Positions 11,803 through 23,834 of a stretch of 64,000 nt of DNA are shown here, piece after piece. The notes under the pieces were generated by a model. It was not told the origin of the DNA. It was given only the letters and a program-made list of their open reading frames with translations, and did not search any database. This DNA comes from Rhizoctonia solani. Its lineage: Eukaryota; Basidiomycota; Agaricomycetes; Cantharellales; Ceratobasidiaceae. The stretch spans positions 1,488,001 through 1,552,000 of the forward strand of contig NC_057374.1 of the NCBI RefSeq assembly GCF_016906535.1, given 5' to 3'. The position numbers were made by a program, and so were the translations under genes. Each line of letters opens with the position of its first letter. Position 1 is the stretch's first letter.

Positions 11803-12014
11803 CACGGTGAACCCCAAAAGTGCGGAAAATCCGCATGACGTCCAGATTTTGCCAGACATCCGCACCTAAAATCGCAGAATCCGTACCTCGACGACACACA
11901 GGGGTGAGTTGAGGATGCGGATTCATGGAAAAACTGGTCGGATTTTGCCAACACTCCGCATATAATGCGCGATTTTTCACGTTCAGAAAATCCGCACTTT
12001 TGGGGTCCACCGTG
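11803..12014. mobile_element. 212-bp non-autonomous DNA transposon (MITE) with terminal inverted repeats and CTA target duplication
   Basis: The left end CACGGTGAACCCCAAAAGTG and the right end, read in reverse complement, CACGGTGGACCCCAAAAGTG differ at one base in twenty and stay similar further in (GCGGA...TCC). The element is flanked by CTA on both sides (11800-11802 and 12015-12017), a 3-bp target-site duplication. Termini CAC...GTG with a 3-bp duplication fit the CACTA (EnSpm) superfamily; PIF/Harbinger also makes 3-bp duplications. No coding capacity. The near-perfect ends suggest a fairly recent insertion. Confidence 0.75.
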
Positions 12015-12136
12015 CTACAGCCAATAGAAAGTGGCTTGCCCTTCACGATGACCTTATTTTGCATGAGGTTCGGATGTCCGAGGGACGTAAGTAGCTGACC
12101 CGCGAGCATACTTCATTATGTTCCTATTCGGACTGA

Positions 12137-12346
12137 AGGCGAACCCTAAAACTATAGAAAAACCCACATGACATCCAGATTTGCCCAAGGCACCCACACC
12201 CAAAACGTAGAATCCGCAACTCGATGGCATGCAAGGATGAGTTTGAGATCGGGGTTCATGAAAACACTGATCGGGCTTTGCCATTATTCGGCGTACAACG
12301 TGTGGTTTTCTTAGTATAAAAAATTCATGCTTTAGGAGCTCACCAT
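12137..12346. mobile_element. Decayed second copy of the same inverted-repeat element
   Basis: Runs parallel to the 11803 element for its whole length: GCGAACCCTAAAAC at the left, then ACATGACATCCAGATTTGCC against GCATGACGTCCAGATTTTGCC, CGTAGAATCCGCAACTCGA against CGCAGAATCCGTACCTCGA, and TTTAGGAGCTCACCATG at the right. Many transitions and worn ends; no clear target duplication. So one old and one young copy lie about 120 bp apart. Confidence 0.6.
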
Positions 12347-13261
12347 GCCTCCCAGTGTCCATTTTAAATTCTCGGCCGATAAATAACGCATACATATATA
12401 TTATGCATATGCATCTTACCTCGCCTCGATATAAAGACAACCATATCGAATGTCGTTAACGAATGTTGCTTCGGTAACCAAGCGGCTGTACTCGGGAACA
12501 TCATCGCATCTCCTGGACACAAACGTTCAAGGGTATTAGCTATTCTGATTTGTTGTCGGCTCGCATGGGGCGTGAACGTGATGGAAGAAAGGCCGCAGCA
12601 TTGAGACGTGAAGGTGGGAAGAAATAGATGGCTGCACGAGAGTCTGGTGGGATGGCCGGTATCTGTTCTTGCGAAGAGTTATGTATTGATAGAAGGGCTC
12701 GGTGAGGGCTCGGGAGCTCGGCTTCCCCAATGAATAAATCCACGTTGTGGGTCCCGGGCCACAGCGTACATATGAGAACCACGTCATTTCAATTGACTAC
12801 TTCATTTACTAATTCATACATAGATAAACAGGGAATCATAACCGCTTTGCCGTTTTGCTCAAGTGAAATCGTTCGGCGTAAAATGTTCAGACCACAAATA
12901 GCGGCAACACTGGCACCAAGATTAGAAAATTGGTCATCTTTCGACACCCGCAATATCTCAAGCTTAAGAGGTTCGTGGTCCTTCCCCATGTAAGATTCAA
13001 AAATATTATTCAGACTGCCTCGTCCTTTCCGTGGTTAACTCATCCATATAATCGCTACTACCAATGATGTAGGGTTTCCCCTATTCACCCCTCCCCCTAG
13101 ACCCCCCTACCCTTTTCAGTTTTTTCAGTTCTTTATATTCCGTAACAAAATCCTCTTCGCGTTACACAACCTTTGGCATTATGTCCAATTGGAAGTAAGC
13201 AAGTTCACTTACTGCAGTTTTGGGTTTATTCGTCTATAAGCATAATCTATTCATCGAAAAT
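12347..13261. other. Intergenic
   Basis: No supported gene. Frames here are short and overlap on both strands without family resemblance. A pyrimidine-rich run (CCCCTCCCCCTAGACCCCCC) is near 13090. Confidence 0.4.
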
Positions 13262-14143
13262 ACATGGCGCATTTGAATGGTGCAGATGAAACAACGTCAC
13301 TTTGGCACATCCTGCTGGAGGTACAGATCGCAGATCGCAGACAACCATTTTGGAAAAACTTCCGAATAACGGTAAACGACCTTCTTTGATGGGCTGAACT
13401 ACCTCTCCTCCCGTTTCCTATTACTGAACCTTGGTGCAGGGAGCTACCTCCCAGCACTTTCAGACGAGATGTGGGGTTCCAAAATGATGTCCAATCATTA
13501 GAAGAATTGCCTATTGCTTATAGATAATACGAGACCGGTCAGATTTAAACTTAGCTTCGGAATCAGAGTTACGCCACATAACGGAGAGGTTTGAAGCCAT
13601 TTCGGAGATGGTCTGGCCTTCGATCTTAGTTGATTGGTTGGTCGACCCTGATGTATCATGGGCGCTATATATACGGACAAGAGGCCTAAAATTATTATTC
13701 GGTTACGCAAAAGTGGCCCAAGCAGTGTTGGCCTTTAAAAGTCTATCGTTGGGTGATTTGAACTATTCTAACTTAACAGCAAGCAAATCGTCTACTCTTG
13801 CGATATCCACGTGCGTACAAGTAAAACTACAAAGAACCGCATTGCTGTTTGAAGCAACAGCCATCGGTACTACTTACACGAGATATGCCTCCCCCTCCTG
13901 TGCAGGGATTACTACGCTCAGGCTGGATCTGTTACAACTTTCCAGATTATTTTAAACATGCTTCTTCCTGTGGCATTCAGAATGGCGGATTACATAATGA
14001 CATCAATATGTCCTACTGGAGTCGCTCGGCCCCGGAATTTGTTCGCCACCCGATCCTAGTGCATTCTAAGACTGTCTTTCGGGTTATACCGCAAGTGATT
14101 TACGTGTAAGCATGTTCTAATATTATTCAGTGTTGAATAAATA
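13262..14143 (+). other. Coding-like stretch of unknown identity (orphan or decayed gene)
   Basis: From ATG 13262 (MAHLNGADETTSLWHIL) several plus-strand segments look coding and are separated by plausible introns: a piece with LRHITERFEAISEMVWPS and ILVDWLVDPDV (about 13555-13650), and a piece ending at 14109 (HPILVHSKTVFRVIPQVIYV). I could not join them into one model and recognise no family. It could be a fast-evolving gene, a pseudogene, or chance. Confidence 0.2.
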
Positions 14144-14491
14144 CTACAGTGTTGATGAGGGAGCATCCGGATAACCCCCGTTTGTTTTATCCCGGCCTAA
14201 GTCAGATCTACCTAGAGTACGCTCGTGGTTTTTACGGGAGCCTGATTACCAATCCTCTATCAAGCACCCTACACGATCAGTCATCTACGCTGCATCGGTG
14301 GGTTACTTCCTCCTCTTGTTGCGCATGGAGCCCTGACAACTTGAAAGGCTCCAAGTCGATGGTGTTCCCAATACCCGTAAATGGGGACATATTGGGCCTC
14401 CTTGAAGATGGATACGGCCAGCTGCAACTGGCAAAAGGAGTTGCTAGTCAGTTTTACACTAGGTTATCTTCTCTTATGACTGACTCCCATG

Positions 14492-16022
14492 ATTTTGTGC
14501 ACTGTAGTAGTATCTCTAACCATCCTAGTTTATGATTGGATGACTAGCTTCCATCTAGAGGTTGCGTACATATGGGGAGCTTCTTGGTCCTATGGACGTA
14601 TACTATATCATCTAAACCGCGTCTGGCCGATGATATTACTTGGGTGCGTCAGTCTTTTTTAATCTTCTTACAGTACCAATTTCATGCGCCAAAATATCAA
14701 GAACATCACTACCAGGTAGTCATCTTAAGCTAGATCTATAAACACGCTGATCAAACGAACTTCAGTTATCCTGTTTCACCATTCACCTCAGCCCTCGGTC
14801 TGTGTGAATCTGATCCAACACCTATGCCAAGCAAACTAACAGCATTGTTTGACAACATATTATAGGTGTAAGAAAGATTTTAAGTCGTGCTGATTTATTA
14901 ATCCAAATCTTGTCCATCGAGTAGTTGCCGACATGCACTCTCTTTTTATGCTTATGGCTGCCTTGCCGCAAATAGCGTAATATCTAGTAAGCATGATTAC
15001 CTGACTACGTGCACACACTTCTCATAGATGGTTGACAATTAGTGGTGCTGATTGCGCGTTGTTGGGCGCTCTATGGTGGCAGGTGGGTTATACATATTCT
15101 CCGTTCTATACCTATTTTTCACGCCTTCCTTTTAGGTGTATGTTCTGGTGGGTTAACATCGGGAGTGTTTAGGACATAAGCATGGCTCAATAAGTCATAC
15201 TCTCAGGGCACTATGTGTGGGTCTAGTGTGTGCGACAATCTCCACTATCGTGATTGCAAACAGAATGATAGATGTAAGTATTTCATCCTTGGCCTCTACC
15301 TTAACAAATAGCCTTATCGGACTCCAAATTAAGAAAGTCATATATCTGCCCCAGTTTCGTAAGTGAGACTGGAATTGAATGATAGCAGCATGCTAAAGGG
15401 TGGCAGTGCCTGGGATACTGTCGGGATGTACTGTAATAGCACCTACCGATATGTGGAAAGGTCTCATCCCTTCAACAGTGTACGAATTGTTGCTCTTTGC
15501 ATTAACTCTATGGAAATTGACTACCATGGCACAACAATTCGGAGCAACTCCATTATCCCGTCGGCTTGCAGAACAGTAAGTTGTGCGCGTATATAACTAT
15601 CACCATCTCTTAAAAGCATTGTTCGTCCTGATTTTGTCTACCCTTCATAATAAGCTTACTTTATTCAATATGTAGCGGTATTATATATTTCGCCGTTAGG
15701 GTAGTTTTGATAGCCTTTTCATGTATCGGGGGTTATACTAGATCGGTCCAAATCGCTACAAATGCATCTGGGTGGGTCATTTTGCTAAAAAGTCATCAAA
15801 TGTCTTCAGTATGCTCATTCTCGGTATTTGACCAGATTTTTAGTTGCCGCTTCAAGTGTTGTGTGTAGCCGGATGACATTTTCACTCTATGAACTTGACG
15901 ATAAGCGGAGGGCAGCTATGACAAGTCTTGCTAGCAATGACGAATCTTGGAGTGTGCCAGAGTTTGCCATCCCACTAGTATCTATGAACGATACGTCATT
16001 TAAGCAAACATTAGTAGTGTAA
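14492..16022 (+). CDS. DUF6533 multi-pass membrane protein (start not resolved)
   Basis: Exon 14492-14643 encodes LTILVYDWMTSFHLEVAYIW followed by SYGRILYHLNRVWP, the hallmark of the DUF6533 domain of Agaricomycete seven-helix proteins (first helix, YD motif, E-x-x-x-I-W, then the LNR motif). Later exons give more hydrophobic helices: CVGLVCATISTIVIANRMID ending at about 15273; DMWKGLIPSTVYELLLFALT in the exon 15440-15575; GIIYFAVRVVLIAFSCIGG from 15676; then VAASSVVCSRMTFSLYEL and a cytoplasmic tail to TAA at 16020-16022. The family has no assigned biochemical function; plasma-membrane location is inferred. The part between 14644 and 15050 contains further exons that I could not place, and the start codon lies somewhat upstream, perhaps at ATG 14477 or earlier. 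Confidence 0.6.
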
Positions 16023-16409
16023 TAAAGTAATTTTAGGCGATGTATCATAGTAATGCTAATTACCACCTTCTCCTTAGCGTAAAACAAACGCGCATACACC
16101 CTAGGGAGTTGCGGTCAATATCACGATTGGGCTCCGAATCTATGAGAATGTCCAAGGACAGATAACAATGGTATTGCTCCAGTAGGATTGGCACGGATTC
16201 AGCACATGTTATTAGAATATATACAAGCCCCTCTCGTTTCGTGCGGCTTCCACTAAAGTCAAAACATTTTACTCTCTAAACACAGATCACCAACATGTTT
16301 TCATACAATGCCATACTAGTACTTACGGATCTTTCAAGATTTTGTTCATCTACAATTCATCGATCGACACGTCTTGATGCGTCTATTAATATTCCAACAT
16401 TAATGCCGA

Positions 16410-16964
16410 TTAATTGAGTCTCCGACCCCGACCAGGTGAGATGAGATATGGATTACTCACACCGGTACTCTGGTTTGGACAAGCACTCTCTGACCGCCAG
16501 TATGATTTCAACTGAAAACACCACTTGCATGCGTAAGATACATTCCCAGGTGACATGAACATTGGGACGTATATTCTGCTGACTCGACCCGTGGTTGAGT
16601 TTATGGCTTGCAGGTGTGCAGGTCCTCCAAACGCGACTCTCGTAGCATTTTGAACTGGTTCGTAAGGTGATACTGTCGGATAATACAATGACAATAGCTT
16701 CGAAACAGGACGCTTGAATCTATTTAATATAAAGCATGGCTGGAATAAAGTGTGACTCACTGATTCCATTTCGAACACTGGCACAGACATATCGGATGAT
16801 GGAGTAGGTAAAATGTTGTTATGAAGCACGGGTGCACATGAATTCGTCCCAGGGCGGCTCCTAGTTAGATGCTTCGTTGATTGGGCCATATCATTAGGAG
16901 TCACTCCTGGATTATGTGACCAATTCCGCTTCGCAATGGGTGTATTCAGCCACGTTTCATCCAT
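16410..16964 (-). CDS. Orphan protein with a C-x-W-C motif, related to the gene at 18.6-19.5 kb
   Basis: An open frame of 184 codons from ATG 16964, with a likely intron (GTGAGT ... AAATAG) near 16763-16724. It shares two blocks with the gene ending near 18586: LYYPTVSPYEPVQ..TRVAF here against LYYPTISWDEPLQ..VRVSF there, and a VP...Y-x-C-x-W-C block near the C-terminus (YACKWC here, YTCIWC there). The Cys pair could be half a zinc site. No known family recognised. The long upstream zinc-finger exon of the relative (CLLC...H...H) has no counterpart here, so this may be a partial duplicate. Confidence 0.4.
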   Translation of the reverse strand: MDETWLNTPIAKRNWSHNPGVTPNDMAQSTKHLTRSRPGTNSCAPVLHNNILPTPSSDMSVPVFEMESVSHTLFQPCFILNRFKRPVSKLLSLYYPTVSPYEPVQNATRVAFGGPAHLQAINSTTGRVSRIYVPMFMSPGNVSYACKWCFQLKSYWRSESACPNQSTGVSNPYLISPGRGRRLN

Positions 16965-18585
16965 ACAATGAGGACATGTTAGGCAATGGTAAGTACGAGT
17001 AATTGAGTTGTAATGAAATTGCTTGCGTCCTGTTCGTGCGTGTAAGCACGATGTTCAGGTGAGGTAACAACAGGAACTTACCAAGAGACTCTGTATCTCC
17101 CAAAGAGGGGTTATTCATGTTACTATTGAGAATTTCTAGCCGTACAGATTAGTAAGAGGAGTGACCCAAAGGATGCGTGCTATATGAGTGTAGTTTTATC
17201 AAAAGGGAGTCGAAAGTCGAGTGAAATCAATCCAAGGGAAGTTCAAAAATTTGGAAGTTCGGGCTTCACTATATATATAGAGACTAGTTTAATGTAGAGC
17301 TCAAAACTAAGGAAACTGGAGAAGGGGTGGCTTATAGCAATTGCTGGGTGGTGACAAACAATGTACCCCTGGTGCTTTTACTGGATCACGTGCGCAGTCA
17401 AGGAGATGTATGCATGAGTTCACGATCGACGTTACGACTGGATTGGAATCACTCGCCACCAACGTGGACATGTTATTTAAGTACTCTATGGCCTGAGGCT
17501 TGCCGCTTTGAAATGATTTTAGCCCCCCCTCCCCTCCCCGAGGAGAGTTTCAAGGGTCTCCAGTGCATTACCCAGCGACGGCTCGTATTCATTCAACTTG
17601 GTCACTAGGTTGGCCCTATATCAATTGATTACTGTAGCTAACTGTATATTTGAGCAGCAGGTTCTACGCTAAAAATCACTTGCACCCCCACGGCCCTCAG
17701 CATACTTAGAAATACACAGTTAATCGATTGTAGCACTTCACCCCTTCAATCAAATTGCCATATCTCTCAGACTCCTCCAGTTTCCCTAAATGCTTTGGGG
17801 TCGAGGACTTATCTATGATAATCCGTTCAATTATTTATCCGTGAGTCTAGACACCAAAACATTACACAACCAGCACTTACAGTCGTCTTCCCGTTTATGA
17901 TCAGGATTGTAGCATTTTCGTCGATGAATAATCATGCTTTCAAGGGATATCGATTTTGTTCAATAAAATACAGACTGACAGACAATCGACGGTGGTTTGG
18001 GAGGGGCACTGGAGCTAGCCGACTTGGACGCTTCATGACGCTTGGATTCAGAAGAGTGCAACTGTGGTATAATTGTATGTGACGTGAGGTGACCTGGTTC
18101 TCGTAAAGGGATGACCCATATGCATAAGACCCATACAGAGTGGCGGCTTTTGCGTGAAATAGGCCATGGCATTAATCGGAGCCAGCTGTTTGCCACTCTG
18201 AGATCCAAGCAAGTAAAAAGGAAGCTTTCGATTGCACGATCGATGTATGTGCGATCTACATCCGCACGCAAGGCCAGTTTACTGACTATCAGTCTAATCG
18301 CATTACACCAGATAAAAATATATACAGTGGCCCCCACTACTTAGGGAGATCAGTTCTACAATACATCATGAATATCATGTAAACCAGGCAGAAAGAAAAG
18401 TCATCGAAAAGAACGAAGCTATTCCTTGAGTCAGGAGCCGCTTTTTGGCGACTCATAAGCTAATGCAAAGAAAAAGGTTGCGCGGACTTGAAGACATAAC
18501 GAAGTTTGAATGGTTCTGGCTCTGGTCCATCGATGTCGGGATATTCGAGGCTGGTATGATCAGGAAGGGAGCTATTTTCCCTAAC
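16965..18585. other. Gap between the two related orphan genes
   Basis: I see no convincing gene. A minus-strand frame of 125 codons at 17960-18337 ends in a Ser/Pro/Lys-rich tail and could hold an exon, but nothing supports a model. Confidence 0.35.
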
Positions 18586-19542
18586 TAGCTCGGGCTATTG
18601 GCGGGGAACAAAGTTGGTGATGTTCGCGGAGAGACAAAAATCTGCTCACTGATTCTTTGTGTTGTATGACAACAGCCCTCTTACATCTGCGATACTTTCG
18701 CTGGGGCATGTATGGTAACTGGCACCAAATACATGTGTAATAACCGTTAGTTTTGATTGGGCCATATTCGCATACCGGAACTGGGCGCCACATTCAGTAA
18801 AAGGCATCTGGTGTATGAATATTATACTAACCGGATGTCTGAGATGGCTTATCATCATGCTTGAACGATTCTTTATCAATTCCCGAAAGCGGTGTTTGAG
18901 GAACCGGGGATTCCGATTTATGACTAACGTCGTCTAAATCGTCGAATGAAACTCGAACTCCTTGCTGCAAAGGCTCATCCCAAGATATAGTTGGATAATA
19001 AAGCGCAGGAGTTCTAGATTCTTCCATCGTTGGCACAGGACTGGACTCGAGGTCTTCTATGTGAGCGCTGTCCTCGAATTCAGCCTGCTCTTCCGTGGCT
19101 CCAGAGGTGTCTATCGCATCCAAATTTGACAGTTTGCTGCCGGTTTTTCCCTTAATAGCCGACTAGAGAGTACCAGTCAACACACAAATCGTTTCCCTGT
19201 GCAACTACCAACCTTCGACCCACTGCGTGCCGCCTTCCATTCCCTAACCAGCTGCTTATGCCTCGTTCCCCGTTTTTGATGCTGACCCATCCCACACCGC
19301 CCCAGCCACATGTACCTTTCAAGTGTATGATCCTTGCACAATAAGCACCGGTAAAGTCCATCTTTGCGCTCAATGTATTCCGGAACTACGAATTGATCTT
19401 TAAGGTAAGCGCCGAATAAGAAAGCTGGAACGAAAAGAGGGAGCTTACAGGGGGATGTTTCTGAGTAATCTCTCTTCGGTAATATCTGTTTAGGTGCCTT
19501 GCGAGCGATAGAACGTTTGTTCTTCGAGTGAGTTTGTGCCAT
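18586..19542 (-). CDS. Orphan protein with C2H2-like and C-x-W-C zinc-binding motifs
   Basis: ATG 19542 opens MAQTHSKNKRSIARKAPKQ, a basic N-terminus. Likely introns: about 19450-19403 (GTAAGC), about 19190-19164 region (GTTGGT...CTCTAG) and 18832-18786 (GTTAGT...CCCAG). Spliced, the second exon has DGLYRCLLCKDHTLERYM followed by GMGQHQKRGTRHKQL, a C-x2-C...H-x5-H arrangement resembling fungal C2H2 fingers in proteins of unknown role. An acidic middle follows (EEQAEFEDSAHIEDLESS), then LYYPTISWDEPLQ, then TNGYYTCIWCQ. The nearby gene at 16410-16964 shares the last two blocks. Nuclear location is plausible but unproven. The 3' end is taken at the stop near 18586; a further intron near 18690 is possible. 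Confidence 0.45.
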
Positions 19543-20933
19543 GGGTATGGTGTGTTATCCTGACTGATCGGCATGGAACGAGTCTTACTAGCATACATTC
19601 GTAACCAACGCTTCAACTCACATAGAATCGGTATTAGCAGATGAATGGGTACCTAACGATCACAGCAACGAGGTGCCCGTGCCCTTTCCGAGTTAGAGAT
19701 GGTGAGGGAAAATGAGAGCCTTCAGAGGTCTCCCTTCGGCACGTGCCAGTGATTCGGCACAGACATGGACAAATAAGCCACGCAGTTATCCCAAGCCTAT
19801 TACTTGCCCCTACATGAATCTTTCCACATTTGCTGTCGTCTAGCTCCCGAATACTCTGAAAAGTGCCAGAAAGGAGACCGAGGAGTTCTGATGAGCCAAA
19901 GTTTCTATATAGAAACTTCTGGTGCTCGTCAATGCTGGAATGTATCTCCCTCCACGCGCCTTATGTATCCTTTCTTGCAATTGCAACGCGTAATATGGTC
20001 ATACCGTCGAGAACATGATACTTTACACAAACTGGTGCTTCATCTGAGCTCTTGATAGGCGCAGGAGCTCTGATACTAGGCCATGAAGTAGATACTCGAC
20101 TATCTGCGCAGATAACAACTTGGGACAAATTCTTATATACGACTGCGTCGGTCGTCGATCAGGGGGACAATTCCTAGATACGCTGCTTCAACGTGCCACT
20201 GCTAAAGTAAAACTATCAAACTGTAAAATTTTCCGTGTAGGACTTCCATTCGATCGAGTTATCTTTTACACGAACACAATCAGGTTGCAATCGCATGTAG
20301 GGAACAGAAGATATGAGTAAAACAGAAAAGGTGAAATCACACCGTTGAGTCCACGACGTCCGTTAACTAACACACGGGTGGGCCTTGTTATCGGAAACGC
20401 TAGCTTTCATCTGACTAGTGAGCTCATCCATGCCACAAAGCTCGAAGATACGGCTTTTGCATGAATCAGGGTTATGTTATCCTCCCTCTCTCGAACTAAT
20501 TTTAGTCTTTCACGAAATAAGGGCCATGTATGCACACTCACGATGATAGGATCGTACTATATGAACGTTCTCAGAACATCAAGTCAAGCAAACGAATTGT
20601 AACGGAACGAGCCGCTAATTAACATCTTATACGTTGGTTGCGCATGACTAGTTTATAATAATTAGGGACATCGAATCCCCAAAAGATACCGTATATTCTG
20701 CTGTGATGCACTCCTCTGCCTTGTCACAGTGATTTAACTCGTACGCTTGCACACTCAGCAAAAATTGAATTACCAAAATCAAGGTCGAACATGGGACAAG
20801 GACGCAGGTCCGAGTAAAGTCAAAAGAACTAGGATTACAAGGATGTATCCCTACACTACAAATCTAATCAAGGGAAAAAATACAAGAATACCAAGGACTA
20901 AAGGAGGAAAAACACAACGAGAGTAGTATCCAT
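19543..20933. other. Gene-poor gap of about 1.4 kb
   Basis: Nothing supported on either strand; A/T-rich with short frames only. Contains the 3' flank of the P450 reductase gene. Confidence 0.45.
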
Positions 20934-23233
20934 CTATGACCAGACATCCAACAACAACCTCGAGCGCTCCTTCATCGTCTTGAGCTCCTCAGTTCCATTC
21001 TTGCCAGCCTCGTTAAAGATCTTGATCAAGATGTCCTCGACAGCCTTGCTCATGTTCTTCGCATCACCACAAATGTAGACGTATCCACGTTTCTCGTTGA
21101 TCGCCTCCGAAACCGCAGCACGATCCTCCCAGAGCAAATCCTGGACATAAATCTTGCTGCCGTCTGGCTTGCGAGCACCACTTCGCGAGAATGCATTGCG
21201 CATGGTGAACTTGCCCTTGAGCTCAGACTGATACTCGGGCCATTCATCCTTGTACAAGAAGTCCTCGTTCTCGTCACGGCAGCCATAGTAGAGCGAAATC
21301 TGTCCCCAGTCGGCAAGAGCATCCTCGCCGTTCTTCTCGATCGCCTTGCGGGCAAGCGCGACACGCTCCTGGACAAAGCCGCGGAAAGGAGCAACACCGG
21401 TGCCGGGGCCGATCATGATGACTGGAGTCTTGGGGTTGGTCGGGAGCCTGAACGTTGATCGGCGGACGTGGACAGGGGCCTTGTAGCCGGTTTCGCCCTG
21501 GTAAGATGACCTAGGGCCGGAGATCGCGTAGATCGGGTTAGTGACGCTCTCTACGCCGCCCTCGGACAACAGTGGCGCTTGTTCGCCATGAGCCGCCATC
21601 TTTAAATTGAGCAAATAGTTGGAGCCGACACCAAACACCCACTTGGAGGGCGCGCGTTCCGAAGCTTCGCTCTCGTACTTGAGCACGACGCAAGTAACAT
21701 GGATCGATGTCGGGTGGAGCTTGGGCGATGACGAGATCGAGTAGTACCGTGGCTGGAGGCGAGGAATGGCACTGACGATGACGTCAAATGGAATATTCCA
21801 GGCCGTGGTGTTCTCTCCAGTTGGCTTCGAATTGATTGGGTTTCCGGTCACGAGTTGGAGAACTTCGGCCAGCTTGAGGCATCCACCGGCAACAATGGCA
21901 CCATACTGAACCTTGTCAGTAGCGAGTGCAGCAAGGGCAGCACCGGCCTCGGGCGTAGGAGCGTACTTGGCGAGGGCACCGAGGGTCTGACGGCTAGCAA
22001 CGGATGAAATGTCGATGTAATGCCTCAGCACGGTTTCGTAAGTTGTGGGGACGGGGAAGGGGACCTTTGCGAGCTGTGGATCCAATGACTCAATATCGAT
22101 CACCGCGGTCCGGCGGTCAGGCGCCCCGAGGCCGAGGGAGAAGAGCAAACGATCAACTTCCACATCCGCGTTGGACGGCCAGAGTCCGACGTGGTCGCCA
22201 TGCTGGTAAGTGATACCGGAACCTTCGATATTAAATTCGGCGTGTATGCAGTTTCTTTCTCCACCAACTGTGAATAATTCGCGGATGCCTTGGATTGGTG
22301 CAGGGTAAGGATTTTTGGCATCGTGAATACCACGTGTTTTGGTCAAGGCACGCGCGGAAAGTTCACCTAAGAATGACACGTAAATGGTAAGCCTGGGAAA
22401 TAGAACAATTTTTTTTTGAAACTTACCAAGGTAAACTTTTTCGGGTGGATGCGTGTCGACTTCTGTGACTTTGAAATCAGGACTGTCGCTACCAGCGCCC
22501 TCCTCTACGCCCATAACGCGCGCAAATTCAGGCCACATCTTCTCCTTCCATTCGAGATAGTCTTCTTCCATGCTCTTGTCATCGTCACCTTCGCCGCGCT
22601 CGCCGATACGCTCAGCGCCGAGCGTTGTAAGCTTCTCGTCGACATCTCGTGCCACTTTGTTATAGTGCTCGTATGTCTTGTTCCCTAGACCAAATACAAC
22701 ATATTTGAGTCCTTCGAGACGATGCTCGCCCTTGGAAAACTCAAAGTCGTCTTCGTTGATGTTGTTCATGAATTCGACCGCATTATCAGTAGGCTCTCCC
22801 TCGCCATAGGTAGCCATGACAAAGATGGCGGCACAGCCTTCGGGGAGGGCGTCGAGCTTGTTGAAGTCGTACTCTTCGAGATCGCATACAAGGGACCCAA
22901 GACCGAAGCGGGACTTGGCCTCTTTGGCAATCCTGATCGCATACTCTTCAGCAGTGCCTGTCTGGGACCCGTAGAAAATTGCGAGGCGTTTTTTCTGATA
23001 AGATGAACGAATGTTAGATGGCTCAGTGAGCGAAGAGAGCATATGCTCACATTGGCAATCATTTTTGCAACAAAATCGCGGGGGTCGCCCTGGTCCGCCA
23101 CAGCTTTCTTGGCTGTAGTGGGAACGCTCTTCTTCTTGTCACCAAAGATTTGCTCGCGAAAGATGAAAGCGGTGGTGAGACCAACGCCGACACCAATGAG
23201 CGCCAAATCGTTTGTCGAGAGAGCAGGAGCCAT
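20934..23233 (-). CDS. NADPH-cytochrome P450 reductase
   Basis: Three exons, 23233-23051, 22994-22427 and 22366-20934, give 727 residues, the usual size. It passes electrons from NADPH through FAD and FMN to microsomal cytochromes P450 on the ER. An N-terminal anchor (LALIGVGVGLTTAFIFREQI) is followed by the FMN flavodoxin domain (IFYGSQTGTAEEYA, MATYGEGEPTDNA, VFGLGNKTYEHYN), the linker and FAD domain (RYYSISSSPK) and the NADPH domain (MIGPGTGVAPFRGFVQE, YGCRDENEDFLY, YICGDAKNM). It ends LLLDVWS, with the aromatic residue that stacks on FAD one position from the end, as in the family. The start is the only in-frame ATG before the anchor. Both introns (50-60 nt) are well formed; the second stays open if read through. 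Complete and apparently functional. Confidence 0.95.
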
Positions 23234-23834
23234 GTCTGCCGCGAACAATCCGATCCAATCTAATTTAGCAACAAGCTGCTATACAGCAACTCGCCAGATG
23301 CTCACCTATGTGTGAATTAGTTGCGTATAGGAGGGGTATTCGCGCCTATCTATGCAGGCCTAGTGGATGGCCAGTCTGTCGTGGAGAACCTCAGAGCGAT
23401 AAAAACGAGACGGTATATATCACCCCCGTGCTCCGGATTATGTAATATCCAATTTCATACGAAGTACCCGCGGCGCCCGATATATTGTCATTTTGTTGGC
23501 GGATGTCTGAGTGGGTTATGTCAACTATGGAAACCTTGGCCGCATCTCCTGTATAGCATATCGGGGGCAAAGCGCCTTTTGCGGCGGCAGTGCGATTTCC
23601 ACCCATCCTAAACAGTCGAGTCTCAGCGTAGACGCGCGTGCCGCCCGGACTGGGTTTCCGCTGGTGGAAAATCGTTCCGTAGTGAATCGACTCCTCAGCG
23701 CTGTGCGCCAGCTAACCTCCGCTGGCATTCCACATCCCCCTTGTCTCCAATTAAAGCGATAGTGTCGATGATTATTTTTACCAAGATGACACGACATCAA
23801 GAAATAGCAACGTGTACAATGTATGCGTTTGAGC
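23234..23834. other. Intergenic, P450 reductase promoter and MFS gene 3' flank
   Basis: No gene supported. The stretch 23530-23780 looks G/C-rich but encodes no recognised protein. Confidence 0.45.

Noticed and set aside
11676..12440. Minus-strand frames across the inverted-repeat elements as a protein-coding gene
   Set aside because: Both frames are created by the two element copies, which resemble each other at the DNA level including the non-coding ends.
17960..18337. 125-codon minus-strand frame as a gene
   Set aside because: No family resemblance, no clear splice partners and odd composition; kept only as a remark.
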